A stretch of 64,000 nucleotides of DNA from Bretschneidera sinensis (lineage: Eukaryota; Streptophyta; Magnoliopsida; Brassicales; Akaniaceae), in assembly GCA_023935145.1 (NCBI GenBank), contig CM043697.1, forward strand, positions 45,424,501 to 45,488,500. Reading direction: 5' to 3'. Below are positions 1 to 12,714 of the stretch, piece after piece; positions within the stretch are counted from its first letter, which is position 1, and every line of letters starts with the position of its first letter. The notes below the pieces were generated by a model. The model was given only the letters and a program-made list of their open reading frames with translations. It was not told the DNA's origin and ran no database searches. The position numbers and the translations under genes are program-made.

Positions 1-633
1 GTGGGAAGGTACGGCTAATGATTCACGAGTCTTTTTGGACGCCTTAACTCGATTGGATGTTCAATTTCCTTGGCCTACTAATGGTAAATCTATTTTAGTA
101 CAAAGTTGAAATTATATACTAATTGATTGATATGTACTAAGAGAATTTGTATGACTTATAGGTGAGTATTATTTGTTGGATTCCGGTTATCCATGTACAG
201 TCGGGTTTCTTCCATAGTTTAGGGGTGAACGGTATCACTTAAGTGAATATTAAGGTAGAACACGCCAACCAACAGGTTATAGAGAACTATTTAACTATAG
301 ACATTCATCTCTACGTAATGTTATAGAACGTTGTTTTGGGGTCTTAAAGGCGTGCTTTCCAATTTTAAAAATGATGCTTAGATTCAAGCCCGCTAGACAA
401 CCTCTTATAGTTGTTGTTTGTTGCGTCGTACATAATTTTGTACGCCAGTGTTCTCAAAGTGATCAACCGTTTAATTAATGGGAAGCAGAGGGTCATGAAG
501 TAGAAAGCGAATGAGAGTCGAGCACATTACAAATAATTATACAGTTGATTTGTCTGATGCGTGTGCAGCAGCTATGGCTGCGTTTCGTGAGCTTATTGCC
601 AATCAGATATGGGCATACCGTTTTGGTATTTGA
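1..633 (+). pseudogene. PIF/Harbinger-type transposase remnant (DDE nuclease)
   Basis: Conceptual translation gives blocks of the plant HARBI1/ALP1-like nuclease family: WEGTANDSRVFLDAL near 10-60, YYLLDSGYPCTVGFLP near 170-225, RGERYHLSEY near 225-260, then the block around RHSSLRNVIERCFGVLK (about 300-350), which in this family carries the last acidic catalytic residue, and VVHNFVRQ. The 5' part lies outside the window. About 60 bases between the first two blocks do not fit and may be an intron. In-frame stops (CCA TAG near 217, TAT TAA near 250, AAT TAA near 473) show that it is dead. A near-identical partial copy starts at 19247. The family assignment is from recognised motifs; the intron is inferred. 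Confidence 0.85.
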
Positions 634-1482
634 TTTAATATCTGGTAATCATGTTAATCTTTGTCGGTAAGATTTAGTTAATTTAACGTCCTTATTTGTG
701 TTAATTTAGTTTCTTTTAGTTACTGAATTATTTTTTTTTATTCTTAGGAGTATATTTCACATATTAATATATTATTTGACTTATAGGGTGTAAGGATAGC
801 AAACCAGCCAAATTGGGCAGTTGAGGCAAAACCTTTTGAAAGAAGAATTTTGGGCCGTTCATTTTCATATTATCAATTTATCAAAGTTGTATTTGATCAA
901 TGAATATTGTATCTTAAAGTTATCCTCAAGTATCTTATTTTTAAGAAGATAAATATGTCATATTTTAGATATTGAACAAACTTGAATATTGTATTTGATG
1001 AGTTGGTTGTTCATATTTTATCAAATTGTGAAAGTTGTATTGTATTTTTTATTTTTATTTTTAAGAATTTATTTAACAAACAAAAATGACATGACAAGGG
1101 GAAGAGTGTTGTCATGTTTGATCTATGATATATAAAAAATACTAATATTTTAAAAATAAAATAATATTAATTATTTTCAAATATTTGGTGTGTGCTTAAA
1201 AAAATATATTTAGTAAAAATGAGAAATAAAATTAATTTTAGATATTAAAATTTAAACTGAAAACTAAAAACAATTACAAGAAGGTGTAATCCAAACAGTA
1301 TTCTATTTTCAAAACAGTTTTCAAAATAAGATTATCCAAACAACATTTCACTGTTTTCTGTTTTGGAAATAGTTTTTGAGTTACAGTTATCCAAACGTGT
1401 TTTCTTCAGAAAACTGTTTTCAGTTTTCATTTTCGAAAACAGTTTTCGAACACTGAAAACTGTTACCCAAACATGCCCCTAA
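634..1482 (+). mobile_element. 3' noncoding part and terminal end of the PIF/Harbinger-like element
   Basis: Follows the transposase remnant. From about 1270 it becomes a subterminal region full of AAACAGTTTTC and GAAAACTG motifs in both orientations, ending in CCCAAACATGCCCC followed by TAA at 1480-1482. PIF/Harbinger elements use TAA/TTA target sites and often have G-rich termini of the GGGGCATGTTTGG kind, so this is the likely right end; the left end is outside the window. The stretch 1080-1330 has a diverged reverse-complement counterpart at about 45780-46060, at the left end of the TIR element starting at 45573, so the two probably belong to one family. Confidence 0.65.
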
Positions 1483-2681
1483 ATTAGTGTTTTCTGACAT
1501 AATTTTCGAAAAATAGCTCTAAAATTAGTGTTCACTTCTCTGTTTCATTATTCTTCCATGGGAATTTTGAAAATAAAATAATATTAATTATTTTTAAATA
1601 TTTAGTAAATATGAGAAATAAAATTAATATAGATTTTAAATTTAAACTCAAAACTAAAAATAATTACAAGGTGTATGAAAACAGTTTTCAAAATAAGATT
1701 ATCCAAACAATATTTCGTTGTTTTTTGTTTTGGAAACAATTTTCGAGTTACAGTTATCCAAACATGTTTTCTTCATAAAATTGTTATCCAAACATACCAT
1801 TAGTATTTCTAATCCCACTAACTAGATAGAGATTTAAAATTTTCTATACCCAAAAAAAAACTAAAAATAAATTATTAACATAAAAGATATGATTAGACTG
1901 CAGTAATTTTACAACTCTGAATATTTGATAAAGATAAAGAAACCACAATGAGGTATAATCGTACAACAAGTTTGACATCTCTAGATTCGGACCAATGAAA
2001 TATATACTAATGGATTTTTCAGAAAAAATAGTCTTTTTTTAGTCATTTTGTATCATTTGTATAACTAATGGATTTTTCAAAAAAATACTAATAAATTTCT
2101 TTTTAAAAAAATGGCAAAACTTACTATTATAGGTAAATATTTAATTGGTATACTCGAAGAATGAGATTTATCTACAAAATACCTCCTAGGATCGGAGATT
2201 TGAATATTTAATTGGTATATTTAAGGTTATGGGCACTTTTTGAGAATAAAAAGAAAAGACTCTTATTGGTATGTTAATTTTTTGTTTTAGTTTAAATCAT
2301 TTGGTTTATATCAGTTGAAAATTTTATTAATAACTTTAAAATTTTTATTGATAATATTAATTTTTAAGTTTTAAATTTATATTCACATTATCAATTAAAC
2401 TCCTCAAAATTAACAATGAATTTTTCGTAGATCCAAAGCAATCAAAAAAATTTGACAAGACGGATAGCTTAATAAGATTGCAGTTAAAAAGCAAACATGT
2501 CTTACATCACCTTCAATGACTAACATACCCCTATAACACAAGCAGAGATTAACGACTCTCTAAATTATGGGGGCACTTTAATTGTCTGGGCAGAATTGAA
2601 ATTTTATTTATATATATATATATTAGTCTTTTTTTTTCAAAGTCAAGTGGGGGGTAGTTGCCTCCACTGTAAATCCGCTCC
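1483..2681. other. AT-rich flank with a second partial transposon-end copy; no gene seen
   Basis: Bases 1560-1800 repeat the subterminal sequence of 1130-1490 in degenerate form and end in CCAAACATACCATTAG, a second, decayed element end. A (TA)n run lies at about 2608-2622. No coding potential was recognised. The segment 201 to about 2607 is also present at 19247-21700 in array unit 2. The left boundary of the OMT tandem array falls at 2681/2682. Confidence 0.6.
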
Positions 2682-4897
2682 TGCATCCGTGCGACCTTGT
2701 TTGCAGAGAGAGATAGAGACCATGAATTTCAGGAAGTTTAGAACGCATTTTATTACTCCTTAATTTAACCAAAAATAACTTTAATCTTTAAGATTGAGTT
2801 CCTTAGTCAATTTTCTTGGCAACAAATAAAAAAGCTAATTTTCTTTTGAAATCTGCTACTTGTCGAAACCATGACTTGGATGGCTAATTTTCTTTTGAAA
2901 ATCAGCTACCATGAGAAGCAACAAAGGGCAAATTTGTTGGTTGTCTTTTTGAATGCTTTTGAGGGACATTATGGAATGGAAGTGACTATGTGCTTTCTGT
3001 TTAGAGTGATTTCTTGTTTGATTATGAGATGTTGTTCATTATCTATAGGGAGACTTCTCTTTTCATCTTTCTCAAATGCCCTATGTTCAATAACACAGCT
3101 TTGTATCAAAGCAAATATGAAGGCAGGACTGCCCTCTTCAGTCTTGCTTTGTGACCATTTATTTGTGAATTCAAGATGAAGCTAAAACTGCCAAGTCATG
3201 GTAGATTAATTTGTTTTTAGAAGGCCTCTTGAGAAATTACTTGTGCTTGTTTCAAGTATCCATGTTTAAGTTGAAATTTCTTGACCTTCTCCGCCAGGTT
3301 TCCTAAATGAAAAACTTCTCAATATGATCTAGAAATTTGAGCACATGCCAACTTTACTTAAATTGCAGGTGATAAAAAATGATATATGCAGAGAACTAAA
3401 CACATGCATGCAGAAAGAAAATCATACAATATCCTTTATTTTTTATGGTTAGCTTGAATCGCTGACTTAATCCTTTAACAAACTATTAGCTTTTCACATT
3501 GGATATGCTCAAAGCAGATTTTGATTAGATCTGTCGAGATTGGGTACAATCAGAAATAAAATTCATTTATTCATCTTCCAATATTTTATATACAAACTTT
3601 GACATGTGCATATTTTTATTAGTCTATTTAGATAATAAAAAAATAAATTACATTGTACTACTTCCATATTTACTTAAATGATACTATCCACGACTCAAAA
3701 TAAAATAACAACTTTCACTATCAAACAGTCCTAAAATGAATTTATTTGCAGAATCAAAATTTTAATTGGATATTACTTTTAATGATAACCAAAGTACCTT
3801 TAAGTATTATAAATGTTATTTTTTGAAAAATAGAAATATTAGTGATGAAACATATTTAATAAGAAAATTTTTAAGGTTTTTAAAAAAAAAATTATCATCG
3901 TTCTTTTTTCGAAAATTGTTAAAAATATATTTTAAATGAATTTATATTCTATTATACGGTATAAATTTTAAAAAAATTTGCTTTATATATTTTATATTTT
4001 AAAAAATATTATGATATCATTGCCTATCGTATCCTAAAATAAATGAAAATAAAATACCATCAAAAAAGAAAATTAAATATTTTAAATGAAAAATTTATTG
4101 ATACGTGCTTTTATAAAATTAAATAACCTAACATCTCAAATAAATAAATAACAAAAACCATCATAAAATAAAAATTAAAGACAAATTTTCTATTTTAAAA
4201 ATTAAAACAATACTATAAGTTTTAATTTTTTTAAAAAAAATCAAAATTCAATAACCTAAAAATTTGTGTTATAGATAATTGATAAATAGATTTATTAAAC
4301 TTCTCATAATCGTTCGGAGATCTTTTAATACTAAAAGTATTTTGGTCATCATGAAAAATAATATCGAATTAAAATTTTGATTCTTCGAAAAAATTATTTT
4401 GAAACTACTTGATGATTGAAATTAGTATCTTAAAGTGAATCGTATATTTTAAAAAGATTTAATATATAATTGTTTATTTTATTATACTCAGAAGTAATGC
4501 ATTACACATGCTTAAAAAAAATCGATTGAATAAACTACATGTGACTAATTATACTATAATTTATTGAATAGATGACTCGGGAGAATAAAAGTTGCAAATA
4601 ATTAAAAAGAAATGAAAAGCTGCATGTGACTAATTCACAACGTGGGAGCTTTGTTGTCTATACATTCTAACAAAAATAATGATCCATTCTTAAGAAGCTG
4701 ATATTTTATCAACCTCGTGACAATTTTTGGATGCATGAAATAAAAAAATGAGGTCCGTTTTGGAGGCTAATTTTTTTTTTTTTTAACAATTGTTCAGAAA
4801 TAAACCTAATTTCATAAGGAATAGAGTAATAGCATTTTGTGGACCCAAATATTTATCTTTTAATACAAAGAGTATATGAGTTTAATGGTAGGCGGCC
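2682..4897. other. OMT copy 1 upstream flank; no confident gene
   Basis: Very AT-rich sequence shared with unit 2 (17876-19246 and 21701-22588) and unit 3 (30588-32570). A 102-codon ORF at 2871-3179 recurs as 99 codons at 30594-30893 but is broken in unit 2. It matches nothing I recognise and is probably incidental. Confidence 0.5.
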
Positions 4898-4905
4898 TAT
4901 ATAAG
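4898..4905 (+). promoter_or_regulatory. TATA box of OMT copy 1
   Basis: TATATAAG in the context GGCGGCCTATATAAGTGAGC lies 68 bases upstream of the ATG at 4973. Transcription would be expected to start about 25-35 bases further on, near 4930, giving a short leader and skipping the out-of-frame ATG at 4914. The same box is present upstream of copy 2 and deleted in copy 3. Confidence 0.7.
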
Positions 4906-4972
4906 TGAGCACCATGCCCTTATATGCATGCAGTAAGCACGAAGAAACAACAAAAAAAAAATTATAAGCAAA

Positions 4973-6723
4973 ATGGGCTCCTTAGCAGAAACTAATTATC
5001 CCACAGTTAACAAGCCAGAAGAAGAAGATTTCTCAACTGCCATGCAATTGGTAATGGGCTCAGTGGTATCCATGACCTTGAAAGCAGCAATTGAGCTTGA
5101 CATTTTTGAGATCATAGCCAAAGCAGGCTCAGGTGCCATGCTCTCTGCTGCAGAGATTGTAGCCCAGATGCCCAATTGCAACAACCCAGATGCACCCATC
5201 ATGCTAGACCGGATCCTCAGGTTTCTGGTTAGCCACGGCGCGCTTGGTTGCTCTGTGGTTGGTCTTGATGAGAGGCTCTACAGTCTTACTCCACTCGCCA
5301 AATACTTTGTGCGTAACCAAGATGGTGTCTCATTAGGCCCCCTAAACGCCTTGATTCAAGACAAGATCTTATTGGCCAACTGGTTTGTTTAATTCTTTAT
5401 CCCTTTTTAGTTTTTCCCCTCATGCCATGTTAAATATTATTTTATTTTATATTACTAATTCATAAATAGTTAAAAAGAGAAAAATCTATAAATATTAATG
5501 ATTAATTACACATTTGTAGGTATGAACTAAAAAATGCCGTTCTCGAAGGAGGAATCCCATTTGACAGGGCTCATGGGGTGAATGCCTTTGAATATCCTCA
5601 ACTGAACCAAAGGTTCAATGAAGTTTTTAATATTGGAATGTACAACCACACTACCTTAGTTATTAACGAAATCCTCGAATGCTACAATGGTTTCGAGCAA
5701 CTGAAGCTGTTGGTTGACGTTGGTGGTGGTTTAGGAGTCACTCTTCATGCCATCACTTCCAAATATCCACATATTAAGGGTATTAATTTTGATTTGCCTC
5801 ATGTCATACAACAAGCCCCGTCCAAACCTGGTATGATTTTTCTCTATATATATATTTTAAATTTTTTTTCTTCTTTTCTATTATATGTTTATTGTTTTCT
5901 TTTTCTTTTTCTTTTTTCTTTACATAAAAAAAATATTTCACAATCAAAGATCAAAGCAGTGAACATATTTTAAACAATTTTTCCTGCCGTCAAAGTATAA
6001 ATTGTTAATGCATGCACATACGTGTACCTGTGTTGAACCCATAGGTTAATTAGTACCAATAAAGTATTAGTTTTATGTAAACAATACTTGATAAATTAAA
6101 AGACAATTAGACATATGTGAGTCACATGTAAGATTAATTCGTACTTATTACAAGTGTAGTATTTGATAATTTCACTTAAGTAGCTTTTAATTGAATTAGT
6201 TCACTTATTAATGAGATCAAGAGATTGTATTACAGGTGTGGAGCATGTTGGAGGAGATATGTTCAAAAGCATTCCAAAAGGAGATGCTATTTTTATGAAG
6301 GTGAGTTGAAATTTTTGTTTTGTTTGTTCTCCAATTAATAGGATTAATAAGTTGTTTGTTAGACTATATATACTTACTCTCTGAAATCCAATGACTAATA
6401 TGAAGAAATGTGAATTAATATTGTAGTGGATACTTCATGATTGGACCGATGAATATTGTGTGAAAATATTGAAAAACTGCTACAATGTCATTCCTGATTA
6501 TGGAAAAGTAATCGTTGTTGAAGTAATTCTTCCAGTTATGCCGGATAATAGTGTCGCAGTGAGGACTGCTTCTCAATTTGATATTGGTATGATGACTCAA
6601 AGCCGAGGAGGAAAAGAGCGAACAAGGGATGAATTCATGGCTTTGGCAACTAAAGCTGGATTTAGTGGTATCATATTCAAATGTTTTGTTTGTAATTTCT
6701 GGGTCATGGAGTTCTTCAAATAA
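4973..6723 (+). CDS. Plant O-methyltransferase, COMT-like, copy 1 (intact, 4 exons)
   Basis: SAM-dependent class II (COMT-type) small-molecule O-methyltransferase, expected to be a cytosolic dimer methylating phenolic hydroxyls. Predicted exons are 4973-5382, 5520-5830, 6236-6300 and 6427-6723, with GT-AG introns of 137, 405 and 126 bases; they sum to 1083 bases, 360 residues, a normal family length. The N-terminal dimerisation region (about residues 20-110) is followed by the SAM-binding motif LVDVGGGLG (near residue 200), [10 protein letters not shown] and the catalytic set His266 (ILHDW), Glu294 (VVEVILP) and Glu326 (GGKERT), matching H269/E297/E329 of alfalfa COMT by position. The start follows a TATA box and sits at the family-typical MGS N-terminus. 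Copy 2 is nearly identical. The substrate cannot be read from sequence; the C-terminal substrate-pocket residues differ from true caffeate OMTs, so caffeic acid is not assured. Confidence 0.9.
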
Positions 6724-8352
6724 ATGGCATTCCTTACAAACTTTCCAAAAGCATGATACAACTAGCATACTTAATAATGGTTGTTGTTTGCATGCTAACT
6801 TTTAGCATGTACACATTCAAGGATTTGATGTTGTATTATGGTAATAATGATCATTTATTTGTTTGTACCAAAAAATTTAGCAGTTACCTATCAGCTTTAG
6901 CCATTTGTGTCGTCACTGCTTAACAAATATTGTTGAAATTCCTTGCGCTTGATTGGGATTGATGGTTTGCATGGCCGATATTCTAATCAATTAAAACAAA
7001 TGCTATTTGCATTATTCAACACAAAGTGGCATCAATAGAACAATAGAAGCCTTGCAACCTAGCAAAGGAGACGTCAGTCAGTCAAGTATCATGGAATAAT
7101 TTGTAGTATAATTAGTAAGGTTGACTTCACTTTTGAGCATTCCACATGAGTTAGGAGTTACAAATCCAACGTAGACAAGGATCCCATTAAAGAAAATCAT
7201 AGGGAGAATTTGGTACATTCCTATTACTAAGAGTTTCATTTTAAAATACAGATGGAATTTGATACGGACTAAACACGTTGACGAATAAGGCAATATGCCT
7301 AAATCACTCATGATAAAAACTTCATCAAAGTTATAAAAAAAAAAAAAAAAGAGATTTTGTATGGTAATTATCAATGTTTTCAGGGGCATCTTTTGGGCTA
7401 AAAAATTCTAAGTCAAACATTTAAATTCAGGCCCGAATGAATATAAATATAAATCTTAAACACTAATGGTCATTGAGGGTCCATTTGATATCATTGCCCT
7501 TTTTTTCTGTATTCAAAAAAATAAACAACGATAACAAAGACATGTTTGTTTGCATTTTACTATATGTTGTCGTTTCCAAAATAATTAAAACAAAAAGAAA
7601 ATTACAAGAAAAATTGAAAACTACAAAAAGATGTCTCCGCTAGTTCTAGAAACAAACTGAAAACAAATGTACGTAACGGAACTGATTCCGCCTTGTCGTT
7701 CTTCCACAACACTCGGGTTCGAGCCACATAACCTTTTTATATATATTTTTTCCTTTTTAGTCGGTCAAAAGAGAAGAAAAGTTAGATCGGCATCTAAAAA
7801 GTAAAAACCCATTAAACCATTCCTTATTTTGTTTTTTAATTCATCTTAATACTTTATTTTCGTTATTTTTCTAAAAAAACCCAGAATTTTTTTCTTACTT
7901 TTTACTCTTGCGAAAAAAACTTTAATGGGCATCTTTAAATGATTTTAAAATTTTGTCTTCTATTCACTCTTTTTAAAAATGGTAAAATGGAATATGAAAA
8001 GGAAACGGGGCTTTTTGTAGCATGAAGTGTATGGCCGATTTTTATGAACGAAGAAGAGACTAAAGAAAGAGAATTGTTCTTTGGCTGCCATGAACCATCA
8101 TCTTCTTCTTCATCTTTTTCTTCTTCGTCTTTGTCTTCTGGTAATTCTCATTACCTGCATCCATGCGACCTTGTTTGCAGAGAGAAATAGAGACCATGAA
8201 CTCCAGGAAGTTTAGAACACATTTTATTACTCCTTAATTTAACTAAAAATAACTTGAATCTTTAAGATTGAGCTCCTTAGTCAATTTTCTTGGCAACAAA
8301 TAAAAAGGTTAATTTTCTTTTGAAATCTGCTACTTGTCGAAACCATGACTTG
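6724..8352. other. OMT copy 1 downstream flank and unit 1/unit 2 junction
   Basis: Holds the 3' region and AT-rich sequence repeated after the other OMT copies. GGGTCCATTTGATATC near 7478 is the left end of a poly(T)-rich TIR element whose matching right end is seen only after unit 4 (near 59980-60002). The unit junction is at 8155/8156. The ACTTG at 8348-8352 is the left target-site copy of the copia insertion. No gene recognised. Confidence 0.55.
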
Positions 8353-8517
8353 TGTTGATTTTAAGAGAGGAAGTGACACAACAGAAAGAGGAGAATTGTA
8401 TTGAATGATGTGATTTACTTACAATGGAGCTATCTTATTTGTGCAAGCCAATAAGAGAGGCAAAACTATACACAACCAATGTGGGACTAAACTAACTAAG
8501 CCCATATAATACATTAA
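8353..8517 (-). repeat. Copia LTR, left (3' LTR of internal region A)
   Basis: Starts TGTTGATTTTAAGAGAGG and ends at ...ATACATTAA, two bases short of the CA end seen in the other LTRs. A purine-rich tract (minus strand GTTTGAGGGGGGAA, about 8519-8533) adjoins it on the internal side as expected for the polypurine tract. The element reads leftwards, so this is the 3' LTR. Confidence 0.85.
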
Positions 8518-8525
8518 TTCCCCCC

Positions 8526-11500
8526 TCAAACTAAAGACAGTAAGTGGGAGGTGAACTTGAGTTTGGAAACCAGAGAGTGAAAGCGTTCGGGTGGATGAGT
8601 CTTAGTGAAAATGCCAGCTGTCTGATTGGCTGAACTGACAGATTGTAGATGAACCGTGTTATGGAGAATGTCATGACGGATGAAGTGGCAATCATTCTCG
8701 ATGTGTTTTGTATGCTCGTGGAAGACATCATTGTTAGCGATCTGAATAGTACTCTTGTTGTCACAGTGTAGGATAGTGGCAGTAGGAGAAGAGATACCCA
8801 TATCAGCGAGTAGCCATCGAAGCCAGAGAAGTTCTTGAGTTGCATCAGCCATAGCACGATATTCAGCTTCAGTACTGGAGCGAGCAACCATAGTTTGTTT
8901 CTTACTATGCCAAGAAATGAGAGAATTTCCCAAAAAGAAACAATAACCAATAGTTGAACGTCTGTCGGTGGGGTCTCCGGCCCAATCGGCATCAGAATAG
9001 GCTTGTAAGACAAGAGCAGACTGAGCTGAGAAATTAAGCCCATGAAATAAAGTACCGCTGACATACCGAAGAATGTGAAGAACAATCGAGTAATGGGTGG
9101 TCCGAGGAGCGGACAAGAACTGGCTGACCTGATGAACGACATAGGCAATGTCAGGGCGAGTGACAGTAAGATATAAAATACTTCTAACCAGTTGGCAATA
9201 TAGAGTGGCATCCTGAAGAGGTGAACCATCGAGTGGGGTAAGTCTGACGTTCGGCTCGAGAGGAGTAGTGGTAATGGTTGAGTTAGTGATCCCAACCTTG
9301 GAAAGGAGATCCGAGGCATATTTGGCTTGAGAGAGAAAGAATCAATTAAAACTATATGAGACTTATATCATTCAATAGAGCCATCAGAAAGTGTCTTGAT
9401 CTTAAACACCCATTTGCACCCAATAGGAGTTTTTCCAGGGGGCAGATCAACAATATCCCAGGTATGAGTTTTAGCCAGGGCCTGAAGTTCTTAATCCATT
9501 GCTTTCTGCCCAAGAGGATTAGTACTAGCCTTCTTATGAGATTGAGGCTCATGCAGATAAAGTATATTGAAAAAATAATGATAATCACAATGATAATTAG
9601 CAAGATGAGAATGGCGATGAATTACCTTGGTAGATTTGCGAGGGTGATCTAGAGGATGGATCTCTAAGAAGTCGGTGCAGACTCATCAGATATAGGAATA
9701 TCCTTGGGCACGACCGATTAAGTCGGAGAGGTGAGGTTAGTTGATGGTTCTGGAGCTGGTGCTGGGTTAGGAGAGGTAGGATCAACTGGTGGTTTCAGAA
9801 CAGAAGGGGTGATATCAGCTGGTAATTCTAAAGTGGACTCAACAGTTCCTCAAACTGGATTTTCAGGAAATAACTCAATAGATGGATCAGAAAAGAATCT
9901 AGAGTTAGTGATGGTTGACATGTCAAATGACAGTAAGGAAGAGAACATTTGAAGTTCCCAAAAAATGACATGAGGAGAGATACGAAGAGTTTTAGAAAGA
10001 GGATCCCAGCACCAATACCCCTTATGTTCAATACAATATCTAATGAAACAATACAGATGAGCCCTTGGTTGCAATTTGTTGTGTTCATGTGGTTTGAGAA
10101 GAACAAAACAAGCGTAACCAAAAACTCTGAGGATAAGGTAATCAGGAGGTTTACCGAAAAGACGCTCGAATGGAGACTGAGTCTGGATTATAGCGGAAGG
10201 GACACGATTGATTGTGTACACTGCGCTTAAGGCAGCATCACCACAGAAAAGTTCAGGACATGATGACGAAATGAGTAGAGCACGAATGGTGTCAAGAATA
10301 TGTCGATGTTTGCGTTCAGCTCATCCATTTTATTGGGAGGTTCCAAGGCACGAGTGGTGGGGGAGCGTGCCATTTTTGTGAAGTAGGTTCAGAAAAACAC
10401 GGTCTTTATATTCCATTACATTACCTGAACGAAAAATTTTGATATTTTGAGAGAATTGAGTTTGAATCATAGAAGAAAAATCAGAATATATTTGAAAAAG
10501 TTCTTATATGCTTTTCATAAAAAAAAAACCTTGTATAATGAGAATAGTCATCCACAAATAAAATAAAATAATGAGTTCCCCCCATTAATGCATGAGGAGA
10601 AGGCCCCCAAATGTCAGAATGTACTAAATCAAAATGTGCGAGGGAAACAGACTAACTCTCATTAAAAGGTAAAGCTGATTGTTTTGCAAGTTGACAATGA
10701 ATACAATGAAAAGACTCATGCTGAAATGAACCTAACTAACCACTAGAAATAAGAGAATGTAGAGGGCTTGATAAAGTGTGACCTAATCGAGAGTTCCACA
10801 ATTTCACGGGTGAGAGTGCCGGGATAGATGCGACTGATTGGTTTGGTGATGGTGAAGATAGGACTTGGAGGTGAGTGAGCTCAAAGAGGCGTCCAACTTT
10901 ACGACCGGTTCCAAGGCGTTTTCCTGTCTGAGGGTCCTGCACACGACAGCTAGTAGAATAAAAATGCAAATCAAGTCCAAGATCACATAGTTGTCCAAAC
11001 GATATAAGGTTAAGCATACGATTAGGAACCAAATATGTGTCAGGGAGGGACAAATAAGAATTGCCAACACGTCTAGTATGGTTGACCAACATATTTGATC
11101 CATTGGCAGTGTGAATAGTAGGTGCATGCTCATCACGGGTTTTAGAGGAAAATATAGAAGCTTCAGAAGTCTTGTGATTGTAGCAGGCAGAATCGAAATA
11201 CCATCGGGATGTACCTGGTGTAGCTAATATGGCTATATTGTTACCAGTTTTATTTAGAGCCTCGGTAAGAATGGTGTAGAAACCACTCCAATCAGGTGGA
11301 GAGCTGGATGAAGTTGGTGTAGCATCAGTGCCTACAGTAGTAGCATTCTTTGGCTTGGAATAGAACCGACTGCGAGAGCCTCGAGAGTGATATTGGTTCC
11401 TATTTGACTAATTTCTAGATTGAAGTTTAGGGCTGTCTGCAAGATAGTGACCGGTTCTCTGCAGACTTTACATAAGCGAGAAGGACATTTGAGCAATTCA

Positions 11501-12255
11501 TGCCCTTATGAATGACAATACCTGCAATATAAATACTTCTAGGATGGGTTTGCCTTGGCAGCTGGTGTGGCAAGAGCAAATGGTGCTGCAAGGGCAACAT
11601 TTATATGAGATCCTTGTAATATGGCAAGACGTGTTTCCTTACTGAGTAGATCAGAAAGAACGTCGTTTAGGGGAGGTATGGCGTCCTGGTGTAGGATTGA
11701 AGCTCATACACGTTCAAATTCCTTGCTCAAGCCCATCAGGAATTGTATAATGAGTATCTCAATTCGGTACTTTCCATGAACATCAATGTCTTTTGTGCAT
11801 TCTCATGTTGGCTTAGTGAAAGCTAACTGGTTCCACACGGCAGTTATATGACATAGAAAACTGTTGACAATTTGTCTAGGTTCTTAGCGCATGCTATGAA
11901 GGGTGGAAAGAAGACGATACCGATTTGAGATGTATGCCCTGGTGTAGTGGGGTTGGAGAAAATCCAAAACTTCTTTAGCTGTATAGAGTGTACCAAATTG
12001 AAGTTTGATTTCTGGAATAATAGTGGCACAAAACCATGTGAGAATGTAGTGATTTTTACAATACCAGTCCTCTACAAGGTCAACATATTTGTCAGCATCT
12101 TCGTCGTCTTTCTTCTTGGGTTCAATGATATCTCTAGTCACGTAACACCACAATTTTCATCCACGGAGGAAACCATACATTTCTTGAGCCCACACAAAAT
12201 AATTAGATTCATCCAGAATAGTAATAATAACCAGGGGTAAGTCCGATTCAGCCAT
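8526..12255 (-). pseudogene. Copia gag-pol remnant A (RT core deleted)
   Basis: In minus-strand order: gag start MAESDLPRV at about 12255 with a copia-type gag domain, GAG_pre-integrase fragments (about 11136-10736), integrase remnants including a C-terminal part (about 10221-9850), then RT C-terminus and RNase H (about 9335-8526; motifs YSDADWAGDP and ARSSTEAEYRAMA). Stops and frameshifts break the gag and integrase parts. About 540 bases of RT, including the YVDD centre present in remnant B, are missing near 9335-9370, so this copy could not move by itself. The copy at 26246-29977 has the same deletion. Several antisense and shifted-frame ORFs here are shadows. Confidence 0.85.
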
Positions 12256-12702
12256 AGGCGCAAAGAGGAAGGTGAACCAGTGTAGAAACCACCAAAAAAA
12301 TATAAAAATAAGTATGTTCTGTAAGCCTCAAATCACAAAACGGACGCCGAAAATAGAATCAAAATGTTGAAAAACCCCAGAAACTGATCCAACTTTGCAG
12401 AAAATCGGTCTAAAAATACCTGAACCGATCAAAGAGAAGTACCTTCAAGAAACCGATGATGTGGCAGTCAACTGATGATGTGGTGGTCAACGGGTGACGT
12501 GGCTTTTAGGGCTTACGTGGCAGTAGTGTGTCTAAACAGGTGCGGTGATGGAGATGACATCGATAGAGAATAAGACTCTGACTATAGTAATGACTCGATA
12601 GGTATGAAAAGGATATACCAGAAGTTTTTCTGATGTGAAAGATTCACTAATAGTGGCAATCATAGAGCATACTCAGCTCTTAATATTCCGAGAACCACAA
12701 AC

Positions 12703-12714
12703 GCTCTGATACCG
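12703..12714 (-). promoter_or_regulatory. Primer binding site of copia copy A
   Basis: On the minus strand directly after the LTR (12715-12881) comes CGGTATCAGAGC, complementary to the 3' end of initiator-Met tRNA except for its first base (T to C). It primes minus-strand DNA synthesis in this family. Confidence 0.8.

Larger units (their letters stand above)
2682..8155. repeat. Tandem array unit 1 (founder-like unit, no copia insertion)
   Basis: This 5.5-kb segment holds upstream flank, OMT gene and downstream flank, and recurs three more times to the right in altered form. It begins with TGCATCCGTGCGACC directly after unrelated sequence and ends with TTCTCATTACC, where the next unit's TGCATCCATGCGACC begins. 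The copia target site ACTTG (about 2874-2878, in CCATGACTTGGATGG) is uninterrupted here but split by copia in units 2-4, so this unit represents the pre-insertion state. Confidence 0.85.

Noticed and set aside
2871..3179. 102-codon ORF recurring in unit 3 (30594-30893)
   Set aside because: Broken by stops in unit 2, no recognisable domain, and its similarity is explained by unit duplication. Probably a chance ORF.
7715..7735. TCGGGTTCGAGCCACAT resembling a tRNA T-arm
   Set aside because: No acceptor, D or anticodon arms nearby, and it varies among units (CCGATTCAAGCC in unit 4). Not a tRNA; a SINE origin cannot be supported.
8531..9319. 262-codon minus-strand ORF over the RNase H region (similar ones at 13116, 26475 and 41671)
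   Set aside because: It is a shifted frame of the RNase H/RT sequence; the real frame carries the ADWAGDP and STEAEYRAMA motifs.
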